DNA of 51,551 bases from Saccoglossus kowalevskii (Eukaryota; Hemichordata; Enteropneusta; Harrimaniidae). Shown here piece after piece: positions 47,801 through 51,551 of the stretch; the first letter of the stretch is position 1; the number at the start of each line of letters is the position of its first letter. The notes beneath the pieces are model-generated. The model did no database searches. It saw nothing but the letters and a program-made list of their open reading frames with translations, and was not told the origin of the DNA. The stretch is from contig NW_003141813.1 in NCBI RefSeq assembly GCF_000003605.2, positions 173,313-224,863 of the forward strand. The letters run 5' to 3'. Position numbers and translations under genes: made by a program.

Positions 47801-48754
47801 CACAAAATAATGCTATTTCATTGTACCATGAGACATTAGCTTCATGATTGTACATAATAAACTAATGAACATTGTCATGAGATTTATGACCAATTTTGTC
47901 AAAAAATTGTGAGTAGGCTTCTACCTTAACAAATGAGCTTAGCACTAAACATTTGTTGGATTAAGCATGGAAGGTACTAACGTGGATTAACATAGGATTT
48001 AGATCGTGTTATATCTAAACCTCACTTGGAATAACTCAGGCTGTAATCATGGCTTACAACTGATGGGATATCGACGCCTTCAGTTCCCGGAAACAAAAAA
48101 GAAAACATTCGCAACTTTTAGATTCGAACCGCGCGCGAGCTATCCGATTGTAACACGCGAGTGTCACGGTTGATTTCGTGGTCATCGCTCTCACGACACC
48201 GTTTAGATGTATCACAGAGTGACTGTAGTTGTATCCTGACTCGGTGATTCGCCGTTATATCCGTCGCTGCCAGGTATCCGCACGTTATGGCGAGTTGTAC
48301 GCGTGCTTCAGCACTTATAAAGCCTTACTACGAGAATCAAAGATATCTTTTTTTTATTTTTACGGAGGCGCAATTGGATAGCAACGGAGACGCAACGGAT
48401 CAATGCCACTCCCCACTCAAAGCTGGCAAGGTTTCGAGCTTCGCACAAAGCACACTCGTAACACGCGGACACAATACCGTTGTCATTGACGAACTATTGA
48501 ATAACTCGAGACAGGTTTCAACAATTGAGCAGATCGATTGTTCGAAAACAATAACATTGGTTTCAGTCATCCTAGCGCCTGTTGTAACTCGTATACATAC
48601 GGGTTTTTTTTTTTGGACAGACTTGTGTCATTGCTGCCCGGCCGATGAAGAATTGGTACCGTGTGATGCGACTAAATATGCGACAGTTTCCCGGATGTTA
48701 AAATAAAATTAAATGAAAGATCCTACCTCTCCTCCTGTATTCGTCGACGTCCAT
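11111..48754 (-). CDS. HDC: Histidine decarboxylase, complete, 14 coding exons, 672 residues
   Basis: PLP enzyme converting L-histidine to histamine plus CO2 in the cytosol. Join (minus strand): 48754-48727, 28087-27915, 27070-26957, 23276-23225, 23015-22945, 22653-22510, 16756-16613, 15751-15685, 15137-14975, 14636-14566, 13697-13678, 13383-13285, 12483-12382, 11881-11111. All introns are GT..AG and phases agree; total 2019 nt. Visible motifs: [14 protein letters not shown] near 70, [14 protein letters not shown] near 141-154, SDQAHSS with H196, [19 protein letters not shown] with D275, FNPSKW with PLP lysine K307, VNPLYLKH loop tyrosine Y336, and [21 protein letters not shown]356 aligns with human HDC Ser354; DOPA decarboxylase has Gly there, so I call HDC and not DDC. 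Length is close to human HDC (662). A 190-residue tail follows the catalytic core. Confidence 0.96.
11967..12175. mobile_element. MITE family C, copy 1 (HDC intron 13)
   Basis: Inverted ends TACTGTAAAATGACTAATTT with TCACTGGGTTT, and AAACCCAGTGAATAATTAAC with CTTTTACAGTA. About 209 bp, AT-rich and non-coding. It occupies much of the 500-bp intron 11882-12381. Confidence 0.85.
12382..12483 (-). CDS. HDC: HDC exon 13
   Basis: Acceptor TTACATAG, donor AAC|GTAAGA. The 34 codons read [34 protein letters not shown]. The ORF stays open past the donor, but the homology stops exactly at FRLN and resumes at GPNELNE in exon 14. Confidence 0.96.
12484..13284. other. HDC: HDC intron 12
   Basis: 801 bp. 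No repeat family or ORF recognised. It contains a small inverted CCAATCAGC pair around 12958-13033. Confidence 0.7.
13285..13383 (-). CDS. HDC: HDC exon 12 (substrate-specificity serine)
   Basis: Acceptor ATTTTACAG, donor AAG|GTAGGT. The 33 codons read [33 protein letters not shown]. Ser356 in IPLS aligns with human HDC Ser354, where DOPA decarboxylases carry Gly. Confidence 0.98.
13395..13640. repeat. 28-bp tandem repeat filling HDC intron 11
   Basis: About nine copies of GTAACACCAAATATGGCAGT plus GGATTGAT. The array occupies almost the whole 294-bp intron (13384-13677) between the 20-nt microexon and exon 12. Only about 10 bp separate it from the exon 12 acceptor end. It produces spurious repetitive ORFs on the minus strand. 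Confidence 0.95.
13678..13697 (-). CDS. HDC: HDC exon 11, 20-nt microexon
   Basis: Acceptor CTCATTTCAG, donor ATG|GTAAGT. It encodes (G)LAIDYM, matching the family's G-[LV]-[AV]-x-D-[FY]-[MK]. Phase 2 in, phase 0 out. Skipping it would shift the frame. Confidence 0.93.
13980..14484. mobile_element. Palindromic element around assembly gap (HDC intron 10)
   Basis: The outer ends GTTCACACCA (13980-13989) and TGGTGTGAAC (14475-14484) are exact inverse complements. Sequence bordering the gap (AAAGATGGCGACTTTGACTG on the left, GCCGCCATTTTACTAG on the right) is also roughly inverted. This suggests a foldback element whose hairpin stopped assembly. No coding exon is missing, since exons 10 and 11 lie outside it. 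Confidence 0.65.
14087..14404. other. Assembly gap (318 N)
   Basis: A run of N inside HDC intron 10. ORFs spanning it are artefacts. Confidence 1.
14566..14636 (-). CDS. HDC: HDC exon 10 (mobile catalytic loop)
   Basis: Acceptor CAATGCAG, donor AACAG|GTAAGT. The first base completes Trp319, then [23 protein letters not shown] and one base of Gly343. Tyr336 corresponds to the loop tyrosine (human HDC Tyr334) needed for catalysis. The exon is divergent and in no long ORF, and was found by phase and motif; both junctions fit exactly. Confidence 0.93.
14637..14974. other. HDC: HDC intron 9
   Basis: 338 bp. No element recognised. An 82-codon ORF on the plus strand runs into exon 9 in antisense and is not a gene. 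Confidence 0.7.
14975..15137 (-). CDS. HDC: HDC exon 9 (PLP lysine)
   Basis: Acceptor TCATTTCAG, donor ATGTG|GTAAGT. It encodes (C)[18 protein letters not shown] through [33 protein letters not shown] and part of Trp319. D275 (HIDAAYAG) contacts the PLP ring nitrogen, and K307 (NPSKW) forms the Schiff base. Confidence 0.98.
15138..15684. other. HDC: HDC intron 8
   Basis: 547 bp. No repeat family or coding region recognised. Confidence 0.7.
15685..15751 (-). CDS. HDC: HDC exon 8
   Basis: Acceptor TGTTAACAG, donor ATTT|GTAAGT. It encodes [20 protein letters not shown] then PI and the first base of Cys265. It matches the HDC form ATLGTTGxCAFD rather than the DDC form. Confidence 0.97.
15752..16612. 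other. HDC: HDC intron 7
   Basis: 861 bp. No repeat family or nested coding region recognised. Confidence 0.7.
16613..16756 (-). CDS. HDC: HDC exon 7
   Basis: Acceptor CACTTTCAG, donor TAT|GTAAGT. The 48 codons start [20 protein letters not shown] and end [14 protein letters not shown]. His196 (AHSS) is the family residue that stacks on the PLP ring. Confidence 0.97.
17823..18085. mobile_element. MITE family F, copy 1
   Basis: It matches the second copy at 20702-21021 over most of its length: CATCCGGGCATTT, GAGACTCCCCTGAACAGTGT, CGACCGGCGTTCCACAGCAG and GTGGTGCGCGTCTTAGCAAC. Its left end is more decayed than in copy 2. Non-coding. Confidence 0.8.
19100..19228 (+). mobile_element. MITE family B, copy 1
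   Basis: About 130 bp. Ends AGGACGGCGGTCGTCGCGCC and GCGCAGCGACCACCACCCTT are near inverse complements. The interior has TGTTCGATATGGGACTCATA, GCGACGCATACAACGCGTGT and TTACATGAAATTCG. Confidence 0.85.
20702..21021. mobile_element. MITE family F, copy 2
   Basis: Terminal inverted repeat CTCGGGCGGA (20702-20711) with TCCGCCCGAG (21012-21021). It shares the interior of copy 1 and is slightly longer, with extra sequence around 20830-20870. 320 bp, non-coding. Confidence 0.8.
21144..21230 (+). mobile_element. MITE family B, diverged partial copy
   Basis: Shares GACATGGGTCCCACGCGACG, TATACAAC, GAAATTCAAACGCGAT and TGCGTGGCGACTT with family B at lower identity. The left terminal repeat is not recognisable. 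Confidence 0.5.
22510..22653 (-). CDS. HDC: HDC exon 6
   Basis: Acceptor CATGTTACAG, donor CAG|GTACAA. The 48 codons start [20 protein letters not shown] and end [11 protein letters not shown]. The T-A-S-E-A-T segment binds the cofactor phosphate in this family. Confidence 0.97.
22800..22868. repeat. Dispersed repeat family G, fragment (HDC intron 5)
   Basis: Shares AAGGCAGAATTTGATTCGTC and AAGCTGCTCTCTGATTGGAT with the copy at 45405-45545. Truncated after the first ATTGG box. Confidence 0.6.
22945..23015 (-). CDS. HDC: HDC exon 5
   Basis: Acceptor CCCTTACAG, donor CAG|GTTAGT. It encodes (A)[18 protein letters not shown] plus GGVLQ. The GGGVLQ turn precedes the PLP phosphate-binding segment. 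Confidence 0.96.
23225..23276 (-). CDS. HDC: HDC exon 4
   Basis: Acceptor CATATACAG, donor TTAG|GTGAGC. It encodes [17 protein letters not shown] plus the first base of Ala, the classic SSPACTELE motif of group II decarboxylases. Confidence 0.96.
23800..23965. repeat. Dispersed repeat family G (HDC intron 3)
   Basis: Contains AAGCTGTCCTCTGATTGGTC, AAAATGTTAGGGTCACATAA and CCAATCAGGTACAATGTAAA. The core is an inverted pair, ATTGGT/ACCAAT-like. It also shares a GCCATTTTAGAAAC segment. Confidence 0.7.
24664..24821 (+). mobile_element. MITE family A, copy 3 (HDC intron 3)
   Basis: Ends TTAAAGCGGCGAGGGG and CGCCGCTTTAA. The interior has GGGAATTGAGTCCCAAGCGA, CGATAACAACGCACGCTAAA and GCATGCACAGGTGACGACTA. 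Part of the left arm (TCGTCACCTGCGCA) is deleted. Confidence 0.85.
24930..25080. repeat. Degenerate GTTAC-rich tandem repeats
   Basis: Irregular repetition of GTTACATGTTACTATG and TTTTGTTGCACGTTTTTGTA type motifs. Copies are diverged, with no fixed period. Confidence 0.55.
26040..26175. mobile_element. 136-bp near-perfect palindrome (HDC intron 3)
   Basis: Left arm 26040-26095 and right arm 26120-26175 are inverted. Exact blocks include GGTTATTACGAGAATA, AAAGTATGCAC and AGACAGTAC, with a loop of about 24 bp. It is likely a foldback MITE, the only copy in the window. Confidence 0.8.
26957..27070 (-). CDS. HDC: HDC exon 3
   Basis: Acceptor TCCTGACAG, donor TGG|GTAAGT. The 38 codons start [20 protein letters not shown] and end [17 protein letters not shown]. 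The block forms part of the substrate pocket in the family. Phase 0 at both ends. Confidence 0.97.
27483..27612 (-). mobile_element. MITE family D, truncated copy (HDC intron 2)
   Basis: Matches the reverse complement of 38817-39011: TTAACCTTTTCACCACCAG, AATTCACAAAATAGTTCCGT, TTATAGTCTGC, CAGAAGATTG, AAAACTGAAAATTGACTCAA. The far terminal repeat is missing. Confidence 0.75.
27915..28087 (-). CDS. HDC: HDC exon 2
   Basis: Acceptor TTGCTTCAG, donor GGG|GTATGT. It encodes (G)[18 protein letters not shown] through [39 protein letters not shown]. This is the N-terminal dimerisation segment typical of animal aromatic amino acid and histidine decarboxylases. Phase 2 in, phase 0 out. Confidence 0.97.
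29922..30347. repeat. 213-bp tandem duplication
   Basis: Two adjacent copies at an offset of exactly 213 bp, differing by very few bases. Shared blocks include AGATAAAAATCGTTGAAATT, GGCGTACACGTGACAATATG and AACGTCTAAGCGAGGGGCGC. The high identity implies a recent duplication or an assembly duplication. The matching partial ORFs on the minus strand are a consequence. Confidence 0.9.
30959..31162. mobile_element. MITE family C, variant copy (HDC intron 1)
   Basis: Ends TATTGTAGAATACTTTATTT and AAATAAAGTATTCCACAGTA are inverted with few mismatches. A second inner inversion is CGCTTGGAATTTATTTTCGC with GAAAATAAATTCCAAGC. Non-coding. Confidence 0.8.
31389..31575. repeat. ~85-bp tandem repeat, three diverged copies
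   Basis: Three copies of TTTCTAGCCCCCTTATTCGA plus TAATCATGGATATCGTGCG and a variable filler. Confidence 0.75.
32340..32645. repeat. ~180-bp direct repeat, two copies
   Basis: Both copies share GATCAAATATT, GATATGCAAATTACCTAAT and ATGGTACATAGAATAATTTT in the same order and orientation, with diverged sequence between. Confidence 0.8.
34210..34321 (-). mobile_element. MITE family B, copy 2 (reverse orientation)
   Basis: Reverse complement of the family: TCGCGCAGCGCGTTC, ATGTATTTTACACGTGTTGT, GTACGTCGCTATGAGTCCCA, GTCGAACAGGACGCGGCGTG and ACGACCACCGCCCTT. Confidence 0.85.
34614..34641. repeat. Perfect 12-bp-arm hairpin
   Basis: CATGGAGGTAAT, a 4-base AAGA loop, and ATTACCTCCATG. Isolated in HDC intron 1. 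No U-tract or gene end links it to termination. Confidence 0.85.
35871..35998 (+). mobile_element. MITE family B, copy 3
   Basis: TAAAGGGCGGCAGTCGTCGC at the left and GCGACGACCACCGCGC at the right. The interior TCCTGTTCGATATTGGACTC, GCGACGTATACAACGCGTGT and AATACAATGTTTGTTTACAT is close to copies 1 and 4. Confidence 0.9.
36030..36502. mobile_element. Foldback element with ~50-bp inverted ends and TTAA
   Basis: The left end TTAAAGGACGACGTCAAAAG with ATCGATGTCGGAT is inverted at the right as ATCCGACATCAATCTTTTGA with CGTCGTCCCTTAA. The G-rich GGGGGTGGGGGGT occurs in both inner arms, but in the same orientation. About 473 bp, non-coding. TTAA at each outer edge fits a TTAA-targeting (piggyBac-like) insertion. 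Confidence 0.8.
37062..37340. other. Assembly gap (279 N)
   Basis: A run of N in HDC intron 1, immediately left of a family A element. Confidence 1.
37347..37507 (+). mobile_element. MITE family A, copy 4
   Basis: TAAAGCGGAGGGGTCGTCAC and CTGCGCATGCGCGGGAATTG at the left; GCATGTGCAGGTGACGACTC at the right. The interior has CGCTTGTTTGTAAACAATGA and CACGCTATGGCCG. Confidence 0.9.
38817..39011 (+). mobile_element. MITE family D, full copy
   Basis: Ends TTAATCTTTTCACCACCAG and CTGATGGTAAAAAGGTTAA are inverted, and both include an outer TTAA. 195 bp. The interior is T- then A-rich. TTAA targets with CCTTTT-type termini suggest piggyBac-driven movement (inference). Confidence 0.8.
41519..41640 (-). 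repeat. Dispersed repeat family G, reverse copy
   Basis: Contains GCCTGATTGGCTACCCAATC, CCAACACCTAACCAATCAGG and CCAATCCGAGAGAAGCTT. In reverse complement it follows 45405-45545 and 49650-49750. Confidence 0.7.
42298..42460. repeat. ~60-bp tandem repeat, three copies
   Basis: Three copies of CAATAAAAAAAAACTTCTGT plus TGACATGA, T-run, ATACTA and TATTATTCT. Confidence 0.85.
45188..45328 (-). mobile_element. MITE family A, copy 5 (reverse orientation)
   Basis: TTAAAGCGGGGGAGTCGTCA with CCTGCGCATGCGGCA, then CATAGCGTGTCGTTGTTTAC, CCCATGAGTCTTTGCG, TTATCGTCGCTTGGGATTCA and ATTCTCGC. The distal inverted end is truncated. Confidence 0.85.
45405..45545. repeat. Dispersed repeat family G
   Basis: TATACAAGGCGGAATTTGAT, AAGCTGTCCTCTGATTGGTC, GGGTAGCCAATCAGGCCAAA and TCTTGTAAATCTCGGC. 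It is the fullest copy in the window. It begins about 75 bp after a family A element. Confidence 0.75.
45655..45865. mobile_element. MITE family C, copy (HDC intron 1)
   Basis: Ends TACTGTAAAACATGTATTTT and ATTTCAACGTGTTCTACAGTA-like sequence are inverted. Inner GCTAGCATG is inverted as CATGCAGC. AT-rich, with many AGCTAA/TTAGCT motifs. Confidence 0.75.
46225..46350 (+). mobile_element. MITE family B, copy 4
   Basis: TTTAAAGTCGTCGTGCCGCG at the left and GCGCGACGACCACCGCGCTT plus TAAA at the right. The interior is close to copy 3. Confidence 0.9.
47391..47925. mobile_element. 535-bp DNA transposon with TTAA duplication (family E)
   Basis: The inverted ends GGTAGAAGCCTACTCA and TGAGTAGGCTTCTACC are exact. 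Both flanks are TTAA (47387-47390 and 47926-47929), as expected of a piggyBac-type target duplication. No transposase is encoded, so it is non-autonomous. Confidence 0.88.
48727..48754 (-). CDS. HDC: HDC exon 1 (start codon)
   Basis: It encodes MDVDEYRRR plus the first base of Gly10 and ends AGAG|GTAGGA. The family begins M-x-x-x-EYRxRGKEMVDY, and the next exon supplies GKEMVDY with matching phase. An in-frame TAA lies 18 nt upstream of the ATG, after which this is the first Met. The exon is separated from exon 2 by 20.6 kb. Confidence 0.9.
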
Positions 48755-48960
48755 ATCGTCAACGTTTTTTTTTTATCACAGTTGCCTGAAGTCTATATTA
48801 AGTGAAAGTTGTATAGCGACGATCAGCGGCGGAAGAAAATCAATTAATGCAGGTGATTGGAAAACCGGTGACCGGTACGGTGAGTGCCGAGGTGACGGCG
48901 TTGCGGGTTGTGCACTGACTTTCTGACTGACAAGTGAATGGAGATGTAGCGAAGACAGTC

Positions 48961-48969
48961 GTATATATA
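48961..48969 (-). promoter_or_regulatory. TATA-like element upstream of HDC
   Basis: Minus-strand TATATATA sits about 210 bp 5' of the ATG. It would give a start site around 48930-48940, near an Inr-like TCACTTG. It could equally be a short microsatellite. Confidence 0.4.
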
Positions 48970-49130
48970 TACACGCAGTGGACAGATACACTTTCACATT
49001 CGTCAATCCGTTGACATGCTTGCTCCACGCCCACAATTAATTAGACGGACCCCCTAGCCTGTTCGAGTTTGCCCGCCTCGCGATTTGACGTGAATATGAA
49101 TACGTTCCTCGCCCAAGTAAAGGGCCCGCA

Positions 49131-49154
49131 GACGTCATCCGCTAAGTGACGTCA
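49131..49154. promoter_or_regulatory. Paired CRE motifs upstream of HDC
   Basis: A full palindromic CRE, TGACGTCA, is at 49147-49154 and a second core, GACGTCAT, at 49131-49138. They lie about 380-400 bp upstream of the HDC start codon and 160-190 bp from the TATA-like element. CREB/ATF proteins bind this motif. The role here is inferred from position only. Confidence 0.45.
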
Positions 49155-49649
49155 CGACATAGTGAGTTTATTCAAAACAGGGACTAAATTGCTGGGTTAT
49201 TGATGGAGATAAGGATGCGTCGTTTTACGCACGAATGTGGATTAATCCGAACATCATTGCTCTCAAAGGACGCTCCCCTAGTGACGGTATTGCTGTTTAC
49301 GTACGTTTTTTTATCATCGTTTCTGTCGGAACAGTTGACTAAGCAGAGACGAATTCATTCTATTAATAAATACGATCATATGTAACATCAAACATAACTT
49401 TACGTTTATAAACGACAATTACATAAATTTGGAAATCGTGCTAAATACATACACACGCACGGACGCACATACACATACTACGGTCACTGCGTAACGGCCA
49501 CGAGGAGTCAATTAACATTTAACGAAAAGTTCAGTCATTTCGTCATCCAATTGACATCACCGTCACCTGGAGTAAAGAGGAAAAGTGGTTTGTGTCATTT
49601 CTATGATTCTCCAGTTGAGTGGAGACATATACAGAATTTAATACTCCTG

Positions 49650-49750
49650 TTTGCCTGAAACAAGCTGTCTCTCTATTGGTCTGCCTCTTAGGTGTTAGGG
49701 TTGGATAGCCAATCGGTCAGAATCTTGTAAATAGCGATTCGCATTGACTC
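49650..49750. repeat. Dispersed repeat family G
   Basis: AAGCTGTCTCTCTATTGGTC, TGCCTCTTAGGTGTTAGGG, GATAGCCAATCGGTCAGAAT and CTTGTAAATAGCG. Confidence 0.7.
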
Positions 49751-49954
49751 TGATTCTGCCGCTTTTTTGCAAGACATCAAATTCTGGATCACGTCGTTCC
49801 TTTGGTGCTATTCGTTGCCATGGCACCTGCGATGGTACCATATAATTGGAAATAAATTGACATTACCGTACATTCAAAAAATAATTATGATGATAAAGGG
49901 TCTCGTAATTCCAATCATGGAAATGGTCAATGCAAGCTGACGATAACAAACCAA

Positions 49955-50027
49955 TTTAAAGGGCGGTGGTCGTCGCGCCGCGCATGTGCGACATTTGTGT
50001 TATGGAGCGACGACTACCGCCCTTTAA
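49955..50027. mobile_element. MITE family B, short internally deleted copy
   Basis: Only the two ends remain: TTTAAAGGGCGGTGGTCGTC and GCGACGACTACCGCCCTTTA with a final A, joined by a 25-30 bp centre. About 73 bp, and it gives the cleanest view of the family's terminal inverted repeat. Confidence 0.9.
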
Positions 50028-50988
50028 GCGCAAAAGTCAACATGTCTAATCTTTCACAGAATAAAACTTCATAATTTTGTAAATTTAATTCCCCAAATTC
50101 CGATCAAAACTGTAGCTCGGTCAAATATTTGATCAAAAAGAAAAACATACAAATATTGCACTAAAATTTTGGCGCATGTAGGGTTAACAATATTTATCCT
50201 ATATTTTATTTTGATATACGCAATTATTATGATGAGTGTACACTTAATGCGTTCAATGAACGATTAAAAAACAATTTTCTCAAAGAAATAATCAACTGCG
50301 TAAACATTAACGCATTTTAATATACTGGTACGTACCAATAATTATAATTGTTTATGAATTAACCGATCATTAACATTTATTTCATTAAAATAAACATTTT
50401 CAGTTTCCGATAAAACAATGCGTATATTAAAAATCAATGTCGAACACATAAACTATAAGACATTATTACTCCTTACTGCATGGTTTCTATAAATAGCCCC
50501 CTCTAGTGGCAACCACGCATGTGACGTCAAAATGACGTAAATTTGTGAGGCAATGTTGTTTGGTTGTGTAGTCGTTCGTCATCGTGAATTTAGTAAAATC
50601 TTTCGAACATCTGCATTGTATATTAAAAGCAAATCACACACACACTGATTGTCTAATTTTTGTGATGTACCTCTCTGTTTAATATCCCAATTGTAAATAC
50701 CTTGATATCTAAGAAATAAGATGACATACCCGGTGTAAGTATATTGTTGCGATCAGGTGAGTTAAATTCGGGGTGTGGGAATAGATGATTTTTTTCGTTA
50801 TTTGCGATATCTTGCGCGTTGCGCTAAAGACGCGGACCGAAAATCAGCGGCAAAAATCGAAAAATTTAATTTTAAATATCTTTTTGTATAGATCAAAGTG
50901 AACTTTAATAACACTACAACGTTATGACATTTGTGTGTCCGTTTTCCCCTTTCAATTTAAAGCATAACACGGGATCTCGTTCTAAATG
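50028..50988. other. Upstream flank, no recognised gene
   Basis: AT-rich sequence with no domain-bearing ORF. No repeat family seen apart from the flanking elements. Confidence 0.5.
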
Positions 50989-51141
50989 GAAAACGGAGGG
51001 TCGTCACCTGCGCACGCGCACGCGCAGGAATTGAGTCCCAAGGGATGATAACACAAAGGCTCATGGGTAGACGCTTGTTTGTAAACAGTGACACGCTATA
51101 GCCATCTGACGCATGCGCGGGTGACGACTCCCCTGCTTTAA
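50989..51141 (+). mobile_element. MITE family A, copy 6
   Basis: AAAACGGAGGGTCGTCACCT with CGCACGCGCACGCG at the left and GCATGCGCGGGTGACGACTC with CCCTGCTTTAA at the right. The interior has a short deletion where GCGACGATAACAACACACG stands in other copies. Confidence 0.88.
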
Positions 51142-51379
51142 CTTGAAGTCGTTTTGCGGTAACACGACATCGGTCAATAGCTGCAAGACACTGATGTGAT
51201 CACGTGATTACCAGGTCTCAGGATTCCGGGTCATGGGAAAATTCTTTCAGAGTGTTATACATAATACAGGCGATATAATCATAATCTATGTTATACAATA
51301 TGATATACGCCCCAAATATTCTGAATGTTGACAATAAGTGACCTTATATATGACCTTATGGAGTAACTAGTCCGATTAA

Positions 51380-51551
51380 TACTGTAAAACCATTTATTTT
51401 CACTGACGTTTTCTTTTTCTTACTATTTTGATGTTTTAAGCATAATCACTGTATTTTTATTTCACGAATTTGTCAAGGAAACAATGAAATTTATTGTAAT
51501 TTTACATGCTCACATAGATTTGATTTAGCGGATTTTACTCATCAGCGAAAA
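51380..51551. mobile_element. Probable MITE family C, cut by window edge
   Basis: Starts TACTGTAAAACCATTTATTT TCACTGAC (spaced for length). The last bases, CATCAGCGAAAA, look like the beginning of the inverted right arm. Confidence 0.55.

Larger units (their letters stand above)
28088..48726. other. HDC: HDC intron 1 (20.6 kb), no nested gene
   Basis: Runs from the exon 1 donor (GTAGGA) to the exon 2 acceptor (CTTCAG). Both strands hold many ORFs of 60-140 codons, but none has a recognisable domain. The listed repeats are families A-E and G, a foldback TTAA element at 36030 and several tandem duplications. An assembly gap is at 37062-37340. The longest plain ORF is 48287-48706 (+), 139 codons, without recognised similarity. 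Confidence 0.8.
48755..49600. other. HDC 5' flank
   Basis: Holds the in-frame upstream TAA, an A/T run, the TATA-like element and the CREs listed separately. No upstream exon with a recognisable coding sequence is seen. An additional 5' untranslated exon cannot be excluded. Confidence 0.5.

Noticed and set aside
48110-48190. tRNA-like B box (GGTTCGAATC on the minus strand at about 48129)
   Set aside because: The flanking bases do not form a T stem or an acceptor stem, and no good anticodon arm is visible.

Overview
This is animal nuclear DNA: short exons with GT..AG introns, two multi-exon genes of recognisable metazoan families, and a dense background of satellites and small palindromic transposons. 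It is AT-rich but keeps many CpG sites and contains two short N gaps, as expected of a draft genome from a marine invertebrate. A deuterostome such as a hemichordate or echinoderm is my guess; the sequence does not prove it.

Left end (1-4062, + strand): the 3' part of a SELENBP1-like gene (selenium-binding protein 1 / methanethiol oxidase). Three exons are visible. The last two are intact. The first carries TGA where the family has a conserved Trp, and it lacks a GT donor, so this copy is either dying or carries a defective allele. Its introns hold a 26-bp satellite, a truncated LINE and a 1.6-kb satellite of about 48 bp period.

Middle (4063-11110): intergenic DNA between two convergent genes. 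I find no gene in it, only transposon copies and several tandem arrays, including an 82-bp array and a 22-bp array with a CACGTG in each complete unit.

Right (11111-48754, - strand): a complete histidine decarboxylase gene (HDC, histamine synthesis) rebuilt from 14 coding exons. All junctions keep phase and give a 672-residue protein. It has the PLP lysine (K307) and the histidine-type serine (S356) in place of the glycine found in DOPA decarboxylase. One exon is only 20 nt. Intron 1 is 20.6 kb and is filled mainly with MITE-like elements. A TATA-like element and CRE palindromes lie upstream of the start.

Dispersed repeats: at least seven families of short inverted-repeat elements (labelled A-G here), plus single palindromes, recur across introns and intergenic DNA. 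Three elements or families have TTAA at their ends, suggesting piggyBac-type mobilisation. No CRISPR array, operon, rRNA or convincing tRNA was found. The two genes are not known to share a pathway, and their adjacency is the only link seen here.
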